From JAVVVD01 sp036652795 (lineage in GTDB: Bacteria; Bacillota; Clostridia; Christensenellales; CAG-138), in the NCBI GenBank assembly GCA_036652795.1, contig JAVVVD010000005.1:102745-166744 (forward strand): a stretch of 64,000 nucleotides of DNA, read 5' to 3'. This document shows, piece by piece, positions 9,032 through 18,353 of this stretch. Position 1 is the first letter of the stretch; every line of letters starts with the position of its first letter. The notes below the pieces were generated by a model that was not told the DNA's origin, ran no database searches, and saw nothing but the letters and a program-made list of their open reading frames with translations. Position numbers and translations under genes: made by a program.

Positions 9032-9604
9032 TCAATAGTTGTATCCAGTTTCAAACGCCTTTGCGTTCATCTCCACCAGCTTGGCCGGCAGCAACTGCGC
9101 AAGTATTGAATGCCAGTCTATTCCTGAAAGTGACAGCGCCTTTGTAAGCGCGCCCAGAAGCACCACGTTCATGCATTTTGCATTGCCCAGCCCTATGGCT
9201 ATATCTGCCGCAGGCAACGTTTTGCACTCAAAGGCCGCCTGCATGCTATCAATGCATCCATCCGGATATTGTGTTGCACCGCTTGCCACACTCATCGGCA
9301 ATATCACATAATCGTTGATTATTGCCTTGCCGGATGGCTTTAAGAATTGTGCGTAACGCACCGCCTCCATCTTTTCGAAGGCAACCAGTATATCGGCCTC
9401 ACCACGGCCGATTATTGGCGAATACACCTTTTTGCCAAAGCGCACCTGCGTTGATACACTGCCGCCGCGCTGCGCCATGCCGTGTACCTCGCTCATCTTC
9501 ACGTCGTAGCCCGCGCCGATAAGTCCCGCCGTCAATGCACGGCTTACAAGTATAGCGCCCTGTCCGCCAACGCCGCAAAGCAGTATGCTAGTTACGTTGC
9601 TCAT
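9032..9604 (-). CDS. iorB: Indolepyruvate:ferredoxin oxidoreductase, beta subunit
   Basis: Gamma-domain-type partner of IorA in the oxidative decarboxylation of aryl-pyruvates to aryl-acetyl-CoA with reduced ferredoxin. The 190-residue protein opens with the nucleotide/CoA loop CGVGGQG (10-16), followed by the family motif MSEVHGMAQRGGSVSTQVRFG (about 37-57). The ATG at 9604 follows AGGTGA and lies four bases after the iorA stop, so the two are translationally coupled; a longer upstream reading of the frame would overlap iorA and was rejected. Length and motifs fit IorB well. Confidence 0.93.
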   Translation of the reverse strand: MSNVTSILLCGVGGQGAILVSRALTAGLIGAGYDVKMSEVHGMAQRGGSVSTQVRFGKKVYSPIIGRGEADILVAFEKMEAVRYAQFLKPSGKAIINDYVILPMSVASGATQYPDGCIDSMQAAFECKTLPAADIAIGLGNAKCMNVVLLGALTKALSLSGIDWHSILAQLLPAKLVEMNAKAFETGYNY

Positions 9605-9608
9605 ATGC

Positions 9609-11351
9609 TCACCTGTCCCTTTCAATCGCGCCGAAGGGGCACACCTGTGCGCAGACCGTACAGCCCACACACAGTGTTTTATCTATCACTGCACGGCCGT
9701 CCATTACGGCCACCGCGGGGCAGCCTACCTTGAGGCACAGCTTGCATCCGCGGCACTTATCGTTAACCGTGCAGCTGCCTATATCATGCTTTATTTTCTT
9801 TATCAGCAGGCAGGGGCGCCGCGTGATTATCGCTGCTGGCACCGTGCTTGCAAGCGCCTCGTCCACAGCCTTTTGCATAGCCGCAAGATCCTGCGGATCT
9901 ACTATTATTATCTTCTCATAGCCGTATGCGGCAAGCACATTCTCTATTTTGATCGCGGGGGCAGGCTCGCCCATAAGGGTTTCGCCGCTGCCTGGGTTAT
10001 CCTGATGGCCGGTCATGCCGGTTATGCTGTTGTCCAACACGCATGGTATCAGCTTGCCGCGGTTGTAGATTATCTCCGCGGCGCCCGTCATACCGCTGTG
10101 AAAGAACGTTGAGTCCCCCAGTACGCCAAATACCTTTTTGTCTATCCCCTGTGTTTCAAACGCCTTAGCCATACCCATCGCCACAGAGAAGCCGCCACCC
10201 ATGCATACCACAGAATCCATCGCATTTAGCGGTGGCGCACAGCCCAGAGTATAGCAGCCTATATCGCCGGCAATGACGTAATCCTTGCCCTTGCTAAGCG
10301 TGTAGAAAAATCCCCTGTGCGGACAACCCGGGCAAAGCACCGGCGGCCGTGGCGCAGCCGTTACCGGCAGTGTTTTCATCTCAGGCTCCGTGCCAAACAC
10401 CCCGCGCGCCACCACCTCGGGGTTAAGCTCATACATGCGTGATATAACATCCTTGCCCACACACGCAATACCCGCGGCCTTTATCTGTTCCTCCATAAAA
10501 GGTTCAAGCTCTTCCACAATATACAACTTTTCAACCTTGGCCGAAAACTCGCGTATCAACTCCATTGGCAGCGGATTTGTGAATCCCAGCTTCAAAAACG
10601 ATGTATCCTCAGGAAAGCTTTCCTTGGCATATTGATACGCTATGGACGCTGATATAACACCAACTTTGGTCCCCTTAAGCTCCATCACGTTTAGTGGGCA
10701 GTTGTTTGCATATTCCTCCATTGCGTTTAGCTTATCCTCCAGCAATGGCCTATGCCGCTTTGCATTGGCAGGAGTACACACAAACTTTGGCACGTCCCGC
10801 TTATATTCCTTTGGCGCATGCTCTGTGCGCTCGCCAAGCTCCACAAGGCTTTTGGAATGGCACACGCGCGTTGTTACGCGGAACATTACGGGGATGTCAA
10901 AGCGCTCGGATATGTCAAAAGCTTCCTTCATGAAGGTGCGGCACTCCTCGCTGTCAGACGGTTCTACAAGACCCAACTTAGCAAATTTTGCGTAATAGCG
11001 GTTATCCTGTTCATTCTGGGACGAGTGCATATCCGGATCATCGGCTGATACTATCACGAAGCCCGCGCCAACGCCGTTGTATGCTGCTGTAAATATTGGG
11101 TCCGCCGCCACATTCACGCCCACATGCTTCATGGCGCACAGGCTTCGCACGCCCGCGATACTCGCTCCATAGGCGACCTCTGTGGCCACCTTTTCATTGG
11201 GCGCCCACTCGGAGTATACGCTTTCCTTATACTGCGGCAGATTTTCGAAGATCTCGGTGCTTGGCGTACCCGGATAGGCAGAACAGACCTTTACGCCCGC
11301 CTCATACGCGCCGCGCGCCGCGGCTTCGTTGCCGCTCAACAACTGCTTCAT
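9609..11351 (-). CDS. iorA: Indolepyruvate:ferredoxin oxidoreductase, alpha subunit
   Basis: Thiamine-diphosphate and iron-sulfur subunit (580 residues) that decarboxylates aryl-pyruvates in anaerobes. Seen in order: the pyrimidine-binding domain (GNEAAARGAYEAGVKVCSAYPGTPSTE at the N-terminus), the phosphate-binding TPP domain with GDIGCYTLGCAPP and the GDSTFFHSG segment, and a C-terminal two-cluster ferredoxin module (CRGCKLCLKVGCP and CVGCTVCAQVCP) with eight cysteines for two [4Fe-4S] centres. I chose the ATG at 11351 after AGAGGTG; a longer reading reaches into ptb. It forms an operon with ptb upstream and iorB downstream. The preference for aromatic over branched 2-oxoacids is inferred from the family name. 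Confidence 0.94.
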   Translation of the reverse strand: MKQLLSGNEAAARGAYEAGVKVCSAYPGTPSTEIFENLPQYKESVYSEWAPNEKVATEVAYGASIAGVRSLCAMKHVGVNVAADPIFTAAYNGVGAGFVIVSADDPDMHSSQNEQDNRYYAKFAKLGLVEPSDSEECRTFMKEAFDISERFDIPVMFRVTTRVCHSKSLVELGERTEHAPKEYKRDVPKFVCTPANAKRHRPLLEDKLNAMEEYANNCPLNVMELKGTKVGVISASIAYQYAKESFPEDTSFLKLGFTNPLPMELIREFSAKVEKLYIVEELEPFMEEQIKAAGIACVGKDVISRMYELNPEVVARGVFGTEPEMKTLPVTAAPRPPVLCPGCPHRGFFYTLSKGKDYVIAGDIGCYTLGCAPPLNAMDSVVCMGGGFSVAMGMAKAFETQGIDKKVFGVLGDSTFFHSGMTGAAEIIYNRGKLIPCVLDNSITGMTGHQDNPGSGETLMGEPAPAIKIENVLAAYGYEKIIIVDPQDLAAMQKAVDEALASTVPAAIITRRPCLLIKKIKHDIGSCTVNDKCRGCKLCLKVGCPAVAVMDGRAVIDKTLCVGCTVCAQVCPFGAIERDR

Positions 11352-11406
11352 GCGATGCACCTCTTTTTTTATATTTCTTTCGTCCTCATGGACGTGGTTT
11401 GAATAT

Positions 11407-12306
11407 CTATACGGCGGCATGTGCCGCCACCGCACCCAGCGCGATAGACGCAAGCTTGACCTGTGCGCTGTCCGCCCTTGATACGAGTACGATTGGCACC
11501 CGCGCGCCTGTTACTATGCCTGCGGATTTTGCGGAGCCAAAATAGGTGAGCGCCTTGCCTATGCCATTTCCAACCTCGTATGTTGGCATAAGCAGTATGT
11601 CTGCTTCTCCTGCGCCCTGCACCATATAACCCTTATGCGCCGCCGCCGCCTGGCTTATAGCCAAATCCAGCCCCACAGGGCCAAATACCTTCATATCATA
11701 TTTATCCCAGCGTTCCGTCATGCTGCATAGCGCCTGCGCATCCATCGTGGCCTGTATCTTTGGGCTAACCACTTCGCTGCCCGCTATACATGCAGCGTAT
11801 ATGCGCCCATAGCCAAGCGCTTTCATTAATGTGGCAGCGTTCTCAAGTATATCCGCCTTTTTTGAAACATCAGGATATGGGTTCATGCCGCCGTCGGTGT
11901 TTGCAAGCAGCTTATGCTCCGGCGCTTCATATAGCATAACATGGCTTAGCAGTCTATCTGCCGTAAGCCCGTTATCCTTGTCCACTACCGCGCGCAGCAT
12001 ATCCGTTGTGTTTAACAATCCCTTCATCAAAAAGTCAGCATGGCCTTCCCTCACAAGCTTCACTGCCGCCTTCGCGCAGGCTATATCATCATCTGCGCTC
12101 ACCATTTGGAACTTTGCCTCGCCCATCTCGTGCAGCATGGCGCTCATTCGCACTTCATCGCCCACAAGCACAGCATCGCACAGCCCCTGCATACGCGCCG
12201 AGCATACCGCCGCAAGCACATCCTTATCGTGCGCAGCAGCTACGGCAATTGTTCCCCCGCGGTATTCCTGTGCGGCAGCGATTATTTTATCAATTGTATT
12301 TAGCAT
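11407..12306 (-). CDS. ptb: Phosphate butyryltransferase (acyl-CoA to acyl-phosphate)
   Basis: Converts butyryl-CoA or other branched/aryl-acyl-CoA plus phosphate to the acyl-phosphate and CoA. At 299 residues it has the normal Ptb length and the PTA_PTB fold, with conserved blocks LMKGLLNTTDMLRAVV (about 95-110), DGGMNPYPDVSKKADI (about 137-152), the phosphate-site region and the C-terminal VPIVLVSRADSAQVKLASIALG. It lies between buk (81 bp upstream) and iorA (55 bp downstream) on the same strand. Standing next to IorAB rather than butyryl-CoA-forming genes, its real substrate may be aryl-acetyl- or branched acyl-CoA; that is inference. Confidence 0.93.
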   Translation of the reverse strand: MLNTIDKIIAAAQEYRGGTIAVAAAHDKDVLAAVCSARMQGLCDAVLVGDEVRMSAMLHEMGEAKFQMVSADDDIACAKAAVKLVREGHADFLMKGLLNTTDMLRAVVDKDNGLTADRLLSHVMLYEAPEHKLLANTDGGMNPYPDVSKKADILENAATLMKALGYGRIYAACIAGSEVVSPKIQATMDAQALCSMTERWDKYDMKVFGPVGLDLAISQAAAAHKGYMVQGAGEADILLMPTYEVGNGIGKALTYFGSAKSAGIVTGARVPIVLVSRADSAQVKLASIALGAVAAHAAV

Positions 12307-12387
12307 ATAATTTCACCCCGTTATACTAATTCAGCTCATTAATGCGTTTACCTGCGCAAGCTGATTCCACGTCAATTTATACGAGTA

Positions 12388-13440
12388 TTAATACACGCTT
12401 GCCGCTTCGCCATGCAGCACCCTAAGCCCACCCTGCGCCAGACTTCTCATTTCTTCCTCGCCCGGCAGACATATTATGCGCCCAAGCTTGCCAATATAGC
12501 CAGTTATCGCATCGCACAGCGCCGTGCTGTTGGCTATGCCGCCTGTAAACACAACCGCGTCAACATCATAGCGCAGCACCGCCGCCATGGCGCCTATGTC
12601 CTTGGCATGCTGATAGGCCAACGCATCAAATATCAGCTTGGCATCCGCTTCGCCTAAGTGCGCGCGCCGCTCTACCTCGCGAAAATCCCGTGTGCCCAGA
12701 TATGAAAACACGCCGGCTTCACTGCCCAGTTTCTTTTTTACCTCTGACTTTGTGAGCCCTGAAAAGCACATGTTGATAACTGCGTTAACAGGTAGGCTTC
12801 CGCCGCGATCCATCGCAAAGCTGCCCTCATCCTTGACATTAAACATATCCACCACAAGCCCACGCTTATGTGCCGCTACTGAAACGCCGCCGCCCATGTG
12901 TACTACTATCAGGTTTACCTCATTATATGGCTTGCCCAACAGTTCTGCGGCCTTGCGCGCCATGCTCTTTTGATTTAGTGCATGAAAAAAGCTCTCTCGC
13001 TGCATACCGCAATAGCCCGAAACACGCGCAACATCCGTAAGCTCATCCACCGAAACGGGGTCCACAAAATACGCCTTAACGCCGGCCATGTCCGCAATCT
13101 CTTTAGCCAGCACCACTCCAAGATTGGATGCATGTTCGCCATATGGCGGATCCATCACATCCGCTATCACCCGTTCCGTCACCTCGTATGTTCCTGATGG
13201 GATATGCCTTAGCAGTCCGCCTCTGCCCACCACCGCGTTAAAATCGGCCACAGCGCAACCTGCACACTTGAGCCAATCGAGTATCAGCCTTAGTCTATAT
13301 TCTTTTTGATCGATTATCCTGTTAAACTGCGCAAGCTCCTGCGCCGGATGCTCTATATTGGTTTTGAGTATTTCTGTTTCATCGTTGAAAACAGCAATTT
13401 TTGTGCTGGTTGCGCCCGGATTGATAATAAGCAGCTTCAT
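12388..13440 (-). CDS. buk: Butyrate kinase / branched-chain-fatty-acid kinase
   Basis: Uses acyl-phosphate to make ATP and the free acid. The 350-residue protein belongs to the acetokinase (ASKHA) family: the phosphate-1 loop NPGATSTK (6-13), the HMGGGVSVAAH motif (about 193-203) and the adenosine loop FTGGIANS near the C-terminus are all present. I chose the ATG at 13440 after GGAGGCGCAA instead of a longer reading. It is the first gene of the operon; an upstream terminator (13587-13613) separates it from the E1 gene. With Ptb it forms the ATP-yielding end of the pathway. Confidence 0.95.
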   Translation of the reverse strand: MKLLIINPGATSTKIAVFNDETEILKTNIEHPAQELAQFNRIIDQKEYRLRLILDWLKCAGCAVADFNAVVGRGGLLRHIPSGTYEVTERVIADVMDPPYGEHASNLGVVLAKEIADMAGVKAYFVDPVSVDELTDVARVSGYCGMQRESFFHALNQKSMARKAAELLGKPYNEVNLIVVHMGGGVSVAAHKRGLVVDMFNVKDEGSFAMDRGGSLPVNAVINMCFSGLTKSEVKKKLGSEAGVFSYLGTRDFREVERRAHLGEADAKLIFDALAYQHAKDIGAMAAVLRYDVDAVVFTGGIANSTALCDAITGYIGKLGRIICLPGEEEMRSLAQGGLRVLHGEAASVY

Positions 13441-13586
13441 TTGCGCCTCCAATGCTTCCATTACTCGAATATGCTTACATCGTATCACATGCTTATTTTA
13501 TATAAAAGCGATTTGCATCTTATATCTTATATATTGTTGCCACGCCGATTTAACATGCAATTTTCAATACTCAATAATATAAAAAT

Positions 13587-13613
13587 CGGCATTGGGCAAT
13601 AACGCCAATGCCG
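13587..13613 (-). terminator. Terminator after the fused E1 gene
   Basis: A 9-bp stem (CGGCATTGG/CCAATGCCG) is followed on the minus strand by ATTTTTATATT. It ends the lysA-like/PLP-lyase/E1 operon and sets buk-ptb-iorAB-aminotransferase apart as its own unit. Confidence 0.75.
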
Positions 13614-13645
13614 TAAATCTACACAGCACCAAATTATATGCTGCT

Positions 13646-16078
13646 TTACACGCCCTCGCGGCTTCGCCGCAAAACTTCTTCCATATCGGCATCATTCCCC
13701 ATCACGGCGCACATTGCGGTCAATATGCGCTGCGGCGTAGGAAAAAACGCTTCCGTGTATTCATGTGCGGGCGTTATCCAGTTTCGTGCGCCCACTACCG
13801 CCGGTGCGGCCGCCAAATCCGCAAAGCACAATGATGATATATTACTCGCCAGCGTATGCATGAATGAACCACGCTCCACCGCATCCCCCACCACCACTAT
13901 CCTGTGGGTCTTTTTAACCGAACGCACCACTATATCGTAATCAAACGGCACAAGGCTGCGCGCATCTATCAGTTCCGCGTTAAGGCCATGCCGCTCTTTA
14001 AGCAGCTGGGCCGCTTCACTCGCGCGGTACAGCGCGGCGCCTATGCTAAGTATAGTTATATCCTCGCCCTCACGCTTTATATCCGGCACGCCTATGGGCA
14101 GCTCATACTCCTTATCCGGCACTCCACCCGCATGGAACATCTCGCCCATATCGTATAGACGCTGGCTTTCTAAAAACACCACCGGATCGCTGCCATTGAG
14201 CGCACTCTGCATAAGTCCCTTCGCATCATACGGCGTTGCCGGATATACCACCTTTAGGCCTGGAACATGCGCAAGCATCGCGGAAAAATCCTGACTGTGC
14301 TGTGCGCCGTATTTATATCCCACGCTCATGCGCAGCACAACCGGCATTTTGAGCGTGCCTGCGCTCATTGCTTGCCACTTGGCCAGCTGATTAAACAGCT
14401 CGTCCCCCGCGCGACCCATAAAATCGTTGTACATCACCTCGGCCACCACACGGCCACCACACATTGCGTAACCTGTTGCAGCGCCCACTATTGCGCCCTC
14501 CGCAATTGGGGAATTGAACAGCCTTTTATACGGCAGCGCCTCTGTAAAGCCATTATATACGCCAAATGCGCCACCCCAATCCCTTACCTCTTCGCCGAAT
14601 GCGATAAGGCTGGAATCCTCGTAGAATTTGTTGATTATCGGTTCTGCCACGGCATTGCGGAAGCTGTATACAGCTTCCTTAGGCAATTGCCTGCCATCCG
14701 CATCAAGACAAAAGCGTGCTTTGCCCGAAAGCGCCGTAAGCGCAGGGCATTTTTCCTTTGGAAGCAGCACCTCAGGCATTGCGGCGCCAAATGCGCGCAC
14801 ACTCGCGTTTGAATACATCAGCTTTTCCAGCGCATTAGTTCCGCTGCCGCCCATATCCATCAGCGGCGATATTCCATCGTCCACAGCCAGCTTCAGGCAG
14901 CGCAGCACATCCTGCTGCACATCTAGTCGCAACTGCGCAAGCGCGCCCTCATCACACAAGCCAACGTCAGTAAGCTGCGTACCCAGGCGCGCTATCGGAT
15001 CGTGCGCGCGCCATGCATCCACCTCGGCTTGGGTGCGATAGCTGCCGCTATCAGAGCATGAGTGCGGACAGGTGCGGTAGGTCATCACATCCATCAGCAC
15101 AGGTCCGTCCGCCTTGGCAACCGGCAACAGCCTTTTATATGCATCCATAACCGCAAACACGTCAAGGCCATTTATCCGTTCCGCGTGCAACATGTTTTTG
15201 CTTACGCCCGCAGCCACCCGTGCAGCAACGCCATACGCCATTGTTTCGCCGCGGGTCTGCCCGCCCATCCCGTAAAAGTTATCACTTACATTGAATATCA
15301 GCGGCACTCCGCCGCTTTGCCACAGCGTACGGTATTGATCCATGGACGAAAAGCACAGTGCTTCCCACACTGGCCCGCAAGCCAGCGACCCATCTCCTGT
15401 ATTGCACACCACTACGCCCGGCTTATCGTTTATCAGCTTATTTAGCGCCGCACCCACGGCGATATCCGCACTTGCGCCCACAAGCGCATTGTTGGGGTAT
15501 ATGCCAAACGGCACAAAAAAGGCGTGCATCGGGCCGCCCAGCCCCCTATTAAAGCCGTTTGCCTTTGCAAACACCTCGCTGATAAAGCCATACAACACAA
15601 AATCGCGCGCTACCTCCCTGATAGGTCTGCTGTCGTCCGCCACTGCGTGGTACACAGTTCCGCCCAGATAACCCTCCATTATAGCGAGCAGTCTGTCCTC
15701 ATCCAGCAGCGCCACAGTGCGCATAGCCTTTGCAATTACATCGCCATGGCAGCGATGCGTGCCAAATATTATATCGTCCACATCCAGATGAAACGCCTCA
15801 CCCACATACATTGCCTCCTGCCCTATACCAAGGTGTGCAGGTCCGGGATGGTGATGGCGCACACCATTATATTCGCCTTGCATCTTGATTGCGCCCAGCA
15901 TGGTTTCCACCTCGCGGATACAGCACATATCACGGTATATGCCAAGCAGCTCAGCTGGCAAAAAGTTGTTTTTTTCATCGGCAAATATTTTTTTATATTG
16001 GAAAGCAGGGATATCTTTAAACCGGATATCCCCCTCGCTAAGTATTTCGTGTGGATCTATATCGATTAGCTTTGTCAT
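13646..16078 (-). CDS. 2-oxoacid dehydrogenase E1 component, alpha and beta subunits fused
   Basis: A TPP-dependent decarboxylase/transferase of the pyruvate/branched-chain 2-oxoacid/acetoin dehydrogenase class, with both subunits in one 810-residue chain. The alpha half (1-370) has HLGIGQEA (82-89), the TPP motif GDGS (228-231) running on to NVSDN (263-267), and the loop HSCSDSGSYRT near 350. The beta half (about 470-810) has FGEEVRDWGGAFGVYNGF, FNSPIAEGAIVGAATGYA and a transketolase C-terminal domain. No lipoyl E2 or E3 gene lies in the window. It is the last gene of the operon with the PLP lyase and the LysA-like decarboxylase. The start follows AAAAAGGATTTTGACTA. The substrate is unknown; TPP-E1 activity is likely. 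Confidence 0.88.
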   Translation of the reverse strand: MTKLIDIDPHEILSEGDIRFKDIPAFQYKKIFADEKNNFLPAELLGIYRDMCCIREVETMLGAIKMQGEYNGVRHHHPGPAHLGIGQEAMYVGEAFHLDVDDIIFGTHRCHGDVIAKAMRTVALLDEDRLLAIMEGYLGGTVYHAVADDSRPIREVARDFVLYGFISEVFAKANGFNRGLGGPMHAFFVPFGIYPNNALVGASADIAVGAALNKLINDKPGVVVCNTGDGSLACGPVWEALCFSSMDQYRTLWQSGGVPLIFNVSDNFYGMGGQTRGETMAYGVAARVAAGVSKNMLHAERINGLDVFAVMDAYKRLLPVAKADGPVLMDVMTYRTCPHSCSDSGSYRTQAEVDAWRAHDPIARLGTQLTDVGLCDEGALAQLRLDVQQDVLRCLKLAVDDGISPLMDMGGSGTNALEKLMYSNASVRAFGAAMPEVLLPKEKCPALTALSGKARFCLDADGRQLPKEAVYSFRNAVAEPIINKFYEDSSLIAFGEEVRDWGGAFGVYNGFTEALPYKRLFNSPIAEGAIVGAATGYAMCGGRVVAEVMYNDFMGRAGDELFNQLAKWQAMSAGTLKMPVVLRMSVGYKYGAQHSQDFSAMLAHVPGLKVVYPATPYDAKGLMQSALNGSDPVVFLESQRLYDMGEMFHAGGVPDKEYELPIGVPDIKREGEDITILSIGAALYRASEAAQLLKERHGLNAELIDARSLVPFDYDIVVRSVKKTHRIVVVGDAVERGSFMHTLASNISSLCFADLAAAPAVVGARNWITPAHEYTEAFFPTPQRILTAMCAVMGNDADMEEVLRRSREGV

Positions 16079-16100
16079 TAGTCAAAATCCTTTTTATTCT

Positions 16101-17060
16101 CTATCGCACATCTATTGCAAACACGCCGCCCGCACCGCCGCTGTGCAGCATTAGTATGTTTTTTTCGCCGTCGAAGCGGCCATTCCGGTTAAGCTCCAGC
16201 AACCCAGCAAAGGCTTTGCCCGTATACACCGGGTCAAATATCAGCCCCTCGGTCTTTGCCATATACCGTATGGCGGCGCATCCTTCGTTTGATGGTATTG
16301 CGTAGCCCTCTCCGAAGCAATATTCCACATGCACCGCAGCGCGCGCGTCTGTTTCCAAAATCCGTGCAGTCTGCATACACAGCCCTTCTACTATGGCTTC
16401 AAAATCATCATCGCTCACAGCAATGCCCGTTACCCTAGCCTTGGTATACAGCGCCGCGCCTAGCGCAAGCCCTGCCTGTGTACCTCCGCTGCCGGTGCAG
16501 CATATTATATGGTCAAGTTCAACGCCCATGGCCTTTGTCTGCTCAGCTATTTCCCTCACGCACTCAACATAGCCAAGCGCACCTAATGGTGTTGAACCGC
16601 CCACAGGCACTATATATGGTTTTCGGCCCTGCGCCTTAAGTTGCTTTGCCACATCATCCATCTGGGCGTAAACATCGGCATAATCGTCGCTATCCACCAT
16701 CTGCACAGGCGCGCCAAGCAGATCAGCTAGTACGAGATTACCCTTTTTCTCCATTACTCCGCGCCCTTTTAGCACCAGCACGGCAGAAAGCCCCAGCATG
16801 TTGCAGCAGGCCGCGGTAAGCATTGCGTGGTTGCTCTGCGCGCCCCCTGTGGTAATTACCGTATCGCAGCCCTGTGCAATCGCATCCGCCAGCAGGAACT
16901 CCAGCTTGCGCACCTTATTGCCGCCAAGTGAAACGCCCGTCATATCGTCCCGCTTTATATAGATATTCTTGTTAAGCTCGCGGCTTAGATTATTCAGCTT
17001 ATACAGCGGCGTGGGCAATTGTCCCAACCGCACCCTATTGAAATCCGTTATATCGCGCAT
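16101..17060 (-). CDS. PLP-dependent D-cysteine desulfhydrase / ACC deaminase family enzyme
   Basis: A fold-type II PLP enzyme of 319 residues, the usual size. The Schiff-base lysine is in GGNKVRKLEF (Lys49), followed by the ITTGGAQSNHAMLTA substrate loop (about 69-83). A Gly-rich phosphate site (CTGSGGTQAG, about 187-196) and a C-terminal LHSGGAGG motif complete the pattern seen in D-cysteine desulfhydrase and 1-aminocyclopropane-1-carboxylate deaminase. Members make pyruvate or 2-oxobutyrate plus ammonia. It begins just after the LysA-like gene, with GGAGGAATAACGAACGG before its ATG, and ends 22 bp before the E1 gene. The 2-oxoacid it releases could feed the neighbouring E1; that link is inference. 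Confidence 0.85.
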   Translation of the reverse strand: MRDITDFNRVRLGQLPTPLYKLNNLSRELNKNIYIKRDDMTGVSLGGNKVRKLEFLLADAIAQGCDTVITTGGAQSNHAMLTAACCNMLGLSAVLVLKGRGVMEKKGNLVLADLLGAPVQMVDSDDYADVYAQMDDVAKQLKAQGRKPYIVPVGGSTPLGALGYVECVREIAEQTKAMGVELDHIICCTGSGGTQAGLALGAALYTKARVTGIAVSDDDFEAIVEGLCMQTARILETDARAAVHVEYCFGEGYAIPSNEGCAAIRYMAKTEGLIFDPVYTGKAFAGLLELNRNGRFDGEKNILMLHSGGAGGVFAIDVR

Positions 17061-17067
17061 CCGTTCG

Positions 17068-18333
17068 TTATTCCTCCATCTTCAATCTATCAAAGCCCAG
17101 CACATCCAGCGTGGCAAAATAGTCGCTTGGCGTTTCCGCGCGGCGTATAAGATTGATGCCGCCATCTTTTTTCAGCATCAGCTCGGCACTGCGCAGCTTG
17201 CCATTATAATTGTACCCCATTGAAAATCCGTGCGCACCCGCATCATGTATCACGAGTAGATCACCCATATCTATCTGCGGCAGGGGTCTGTCTATAGCGA
17301 ATTTATCGTTATTCTCGCACAGCGATCCCGTAATGTCGTATATATGATCGTGCGGCAGATCCTCCTTACCCATAACGCTTATATGATGGTACGCACCGTA
17401 TATTGCTGGCCGCATAAGATTAACCGCACATGCATCCACACCTATAAAGCGCTTGTATGTATCCTTTCTATGCACAGCGCGCGTAACAAGATAACCCGCA
17501 GGGCCGCTTATATACCTGCCAAGTTCAGTAAATACGGCAGGCTGCATTCCGTAAGCCGTAAGCTCTGATCTATATGCTTCCTCCACCCTTGAACCCACCC
17601 GCGCTATATCTATCGCGTCGTTATCATCGTAATATGGGATACCCACCCCGCCGGATAGGTTTACAAACGCAATCTGCGCGCCGGTCTGCTCATGCAGCTC
17701 GCGCGCCGTTTTAAACATCAGCTTTGCCAGCACCGGATAGTAGTTCTCATCTGTGGTGTTTGATGCAAGGAACGCATGGATGCCAAAACGCTTTACGCCG
17801 ATATCAAGCAAGCGTTTAAATCCGCTTGTAAGCTGCGGCCTAGTAAATCCGTATTTTGCTTCGCCCGGATTGCCCATTATTGTGTTGCCGATACGGAATT
17901 CGCCGCCGGGATTAAAGCGGCAGCTTATGATATCCGGTATTCCGCCGTGGGCAATTAAAAAATCTATATGGGTAATGTCGTCAAGATTTATTGTAGCATT
18001 CAATCTTCTTGCATACTCAAAGTCACGCGCGGGTGTAGCATTGGATGAAAACATTATGTTCTCGCCTGTAATTCCCATGGCCTCCGCCATCATCAGCTCC
18101 GTATAGCTTGAGCAGTCCAGCCCGGCGCCAACCGAGGTCACCGCTCGCAGTACCTCAGGATTGGGGCATGCCTTTACTGCATAATATTCACGAAAGCCCT
18201 TATTCCAGGCAAACGCATCATACAGCCGCCTTGTGCGCTCGCACAGTGCGCGCTCATCATAGAGATAAAAAGGAGTAGGATACTTTTTTGTTATATCCTC
18301 CAGCATATTCCTATCGAAAGGTAAATATTTCAT
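17068..18333 (-). CDS. lysA: Diaminopimelate decarboxylase-like PLP enzyme (LysA family)
   Basis: Removes CO2 from meso-diaminopimelate to give lysine, if it is a true LysA. The protein has 421 residues. The PLP lysine is in YYAVKACPNP (Lys54), the Gly-rich phosphate loop in NLSGGVGIPY (about 243-252), the substrate motif ELGRYISGPAG near 290, and the partner-subunit cysteine motif in SLCENNDKF (about 345). A late GAHGFSMGYNYNG block is also typical of LysA. It is the first gene of a three-gene operon with a PLP lyase and a fused E1, an odd partnership for lysine synthesis, so a role on another diamino acid or an amino-acid-derived substrate cannot be excluded. Confidence 0.88.
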   Translation of the reverse strand: MKYLPFDRNMLEDITKKYPTPFYLYDERALCERTRRLYDAFAWNKGFREYYAVKACPNPEVLRAVTSVGAGLDCSSYTELMMAEAMGITGENIMFSSNATPARDFEYARRLNATINLDDITHIDFLIAHGGIPDIISCRFNPGGEFRIGNTIMGNPGEAKYGFTRPQLTSGFKRLLDIGVKRFGIHAFLASNTTDENYYPVLAKLMFKTARELHEQTGAQIAFVNLSGGVGIPYYDDNDAIDIARVGSRVEEAYRSELTAYGMQPAVFTELGRYISGPAGYLVTRAVHRKDTYKRFIGVDACAVNLMRPAIYGAYHHISVMGKEDLPHDHIYDITGSLCENNDKFAIDRPLPQIDMGDLLVIHDAGAHGFSMGYNYNGKLRSAELMLKKDGGINLIRRAETPSDYFATLDVLGFDRLKMEE

Positions 18334-18353
18334 CAGATATTGCCTCCAACACT

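Noticed and set aside
11352..11453. N-terminal extension of IorA
   Set aside because: Runs into ptb and lacks similarity; the ATG at 11351 has AGAGGTG and begins with the conserved IorA start.
14267..14812. Long plus-strand frame (181 codons) inside the E1 gene
   Set aside because: Antisense shadow of a clearly functional enzyme gene; no family signature and no ribosome site.
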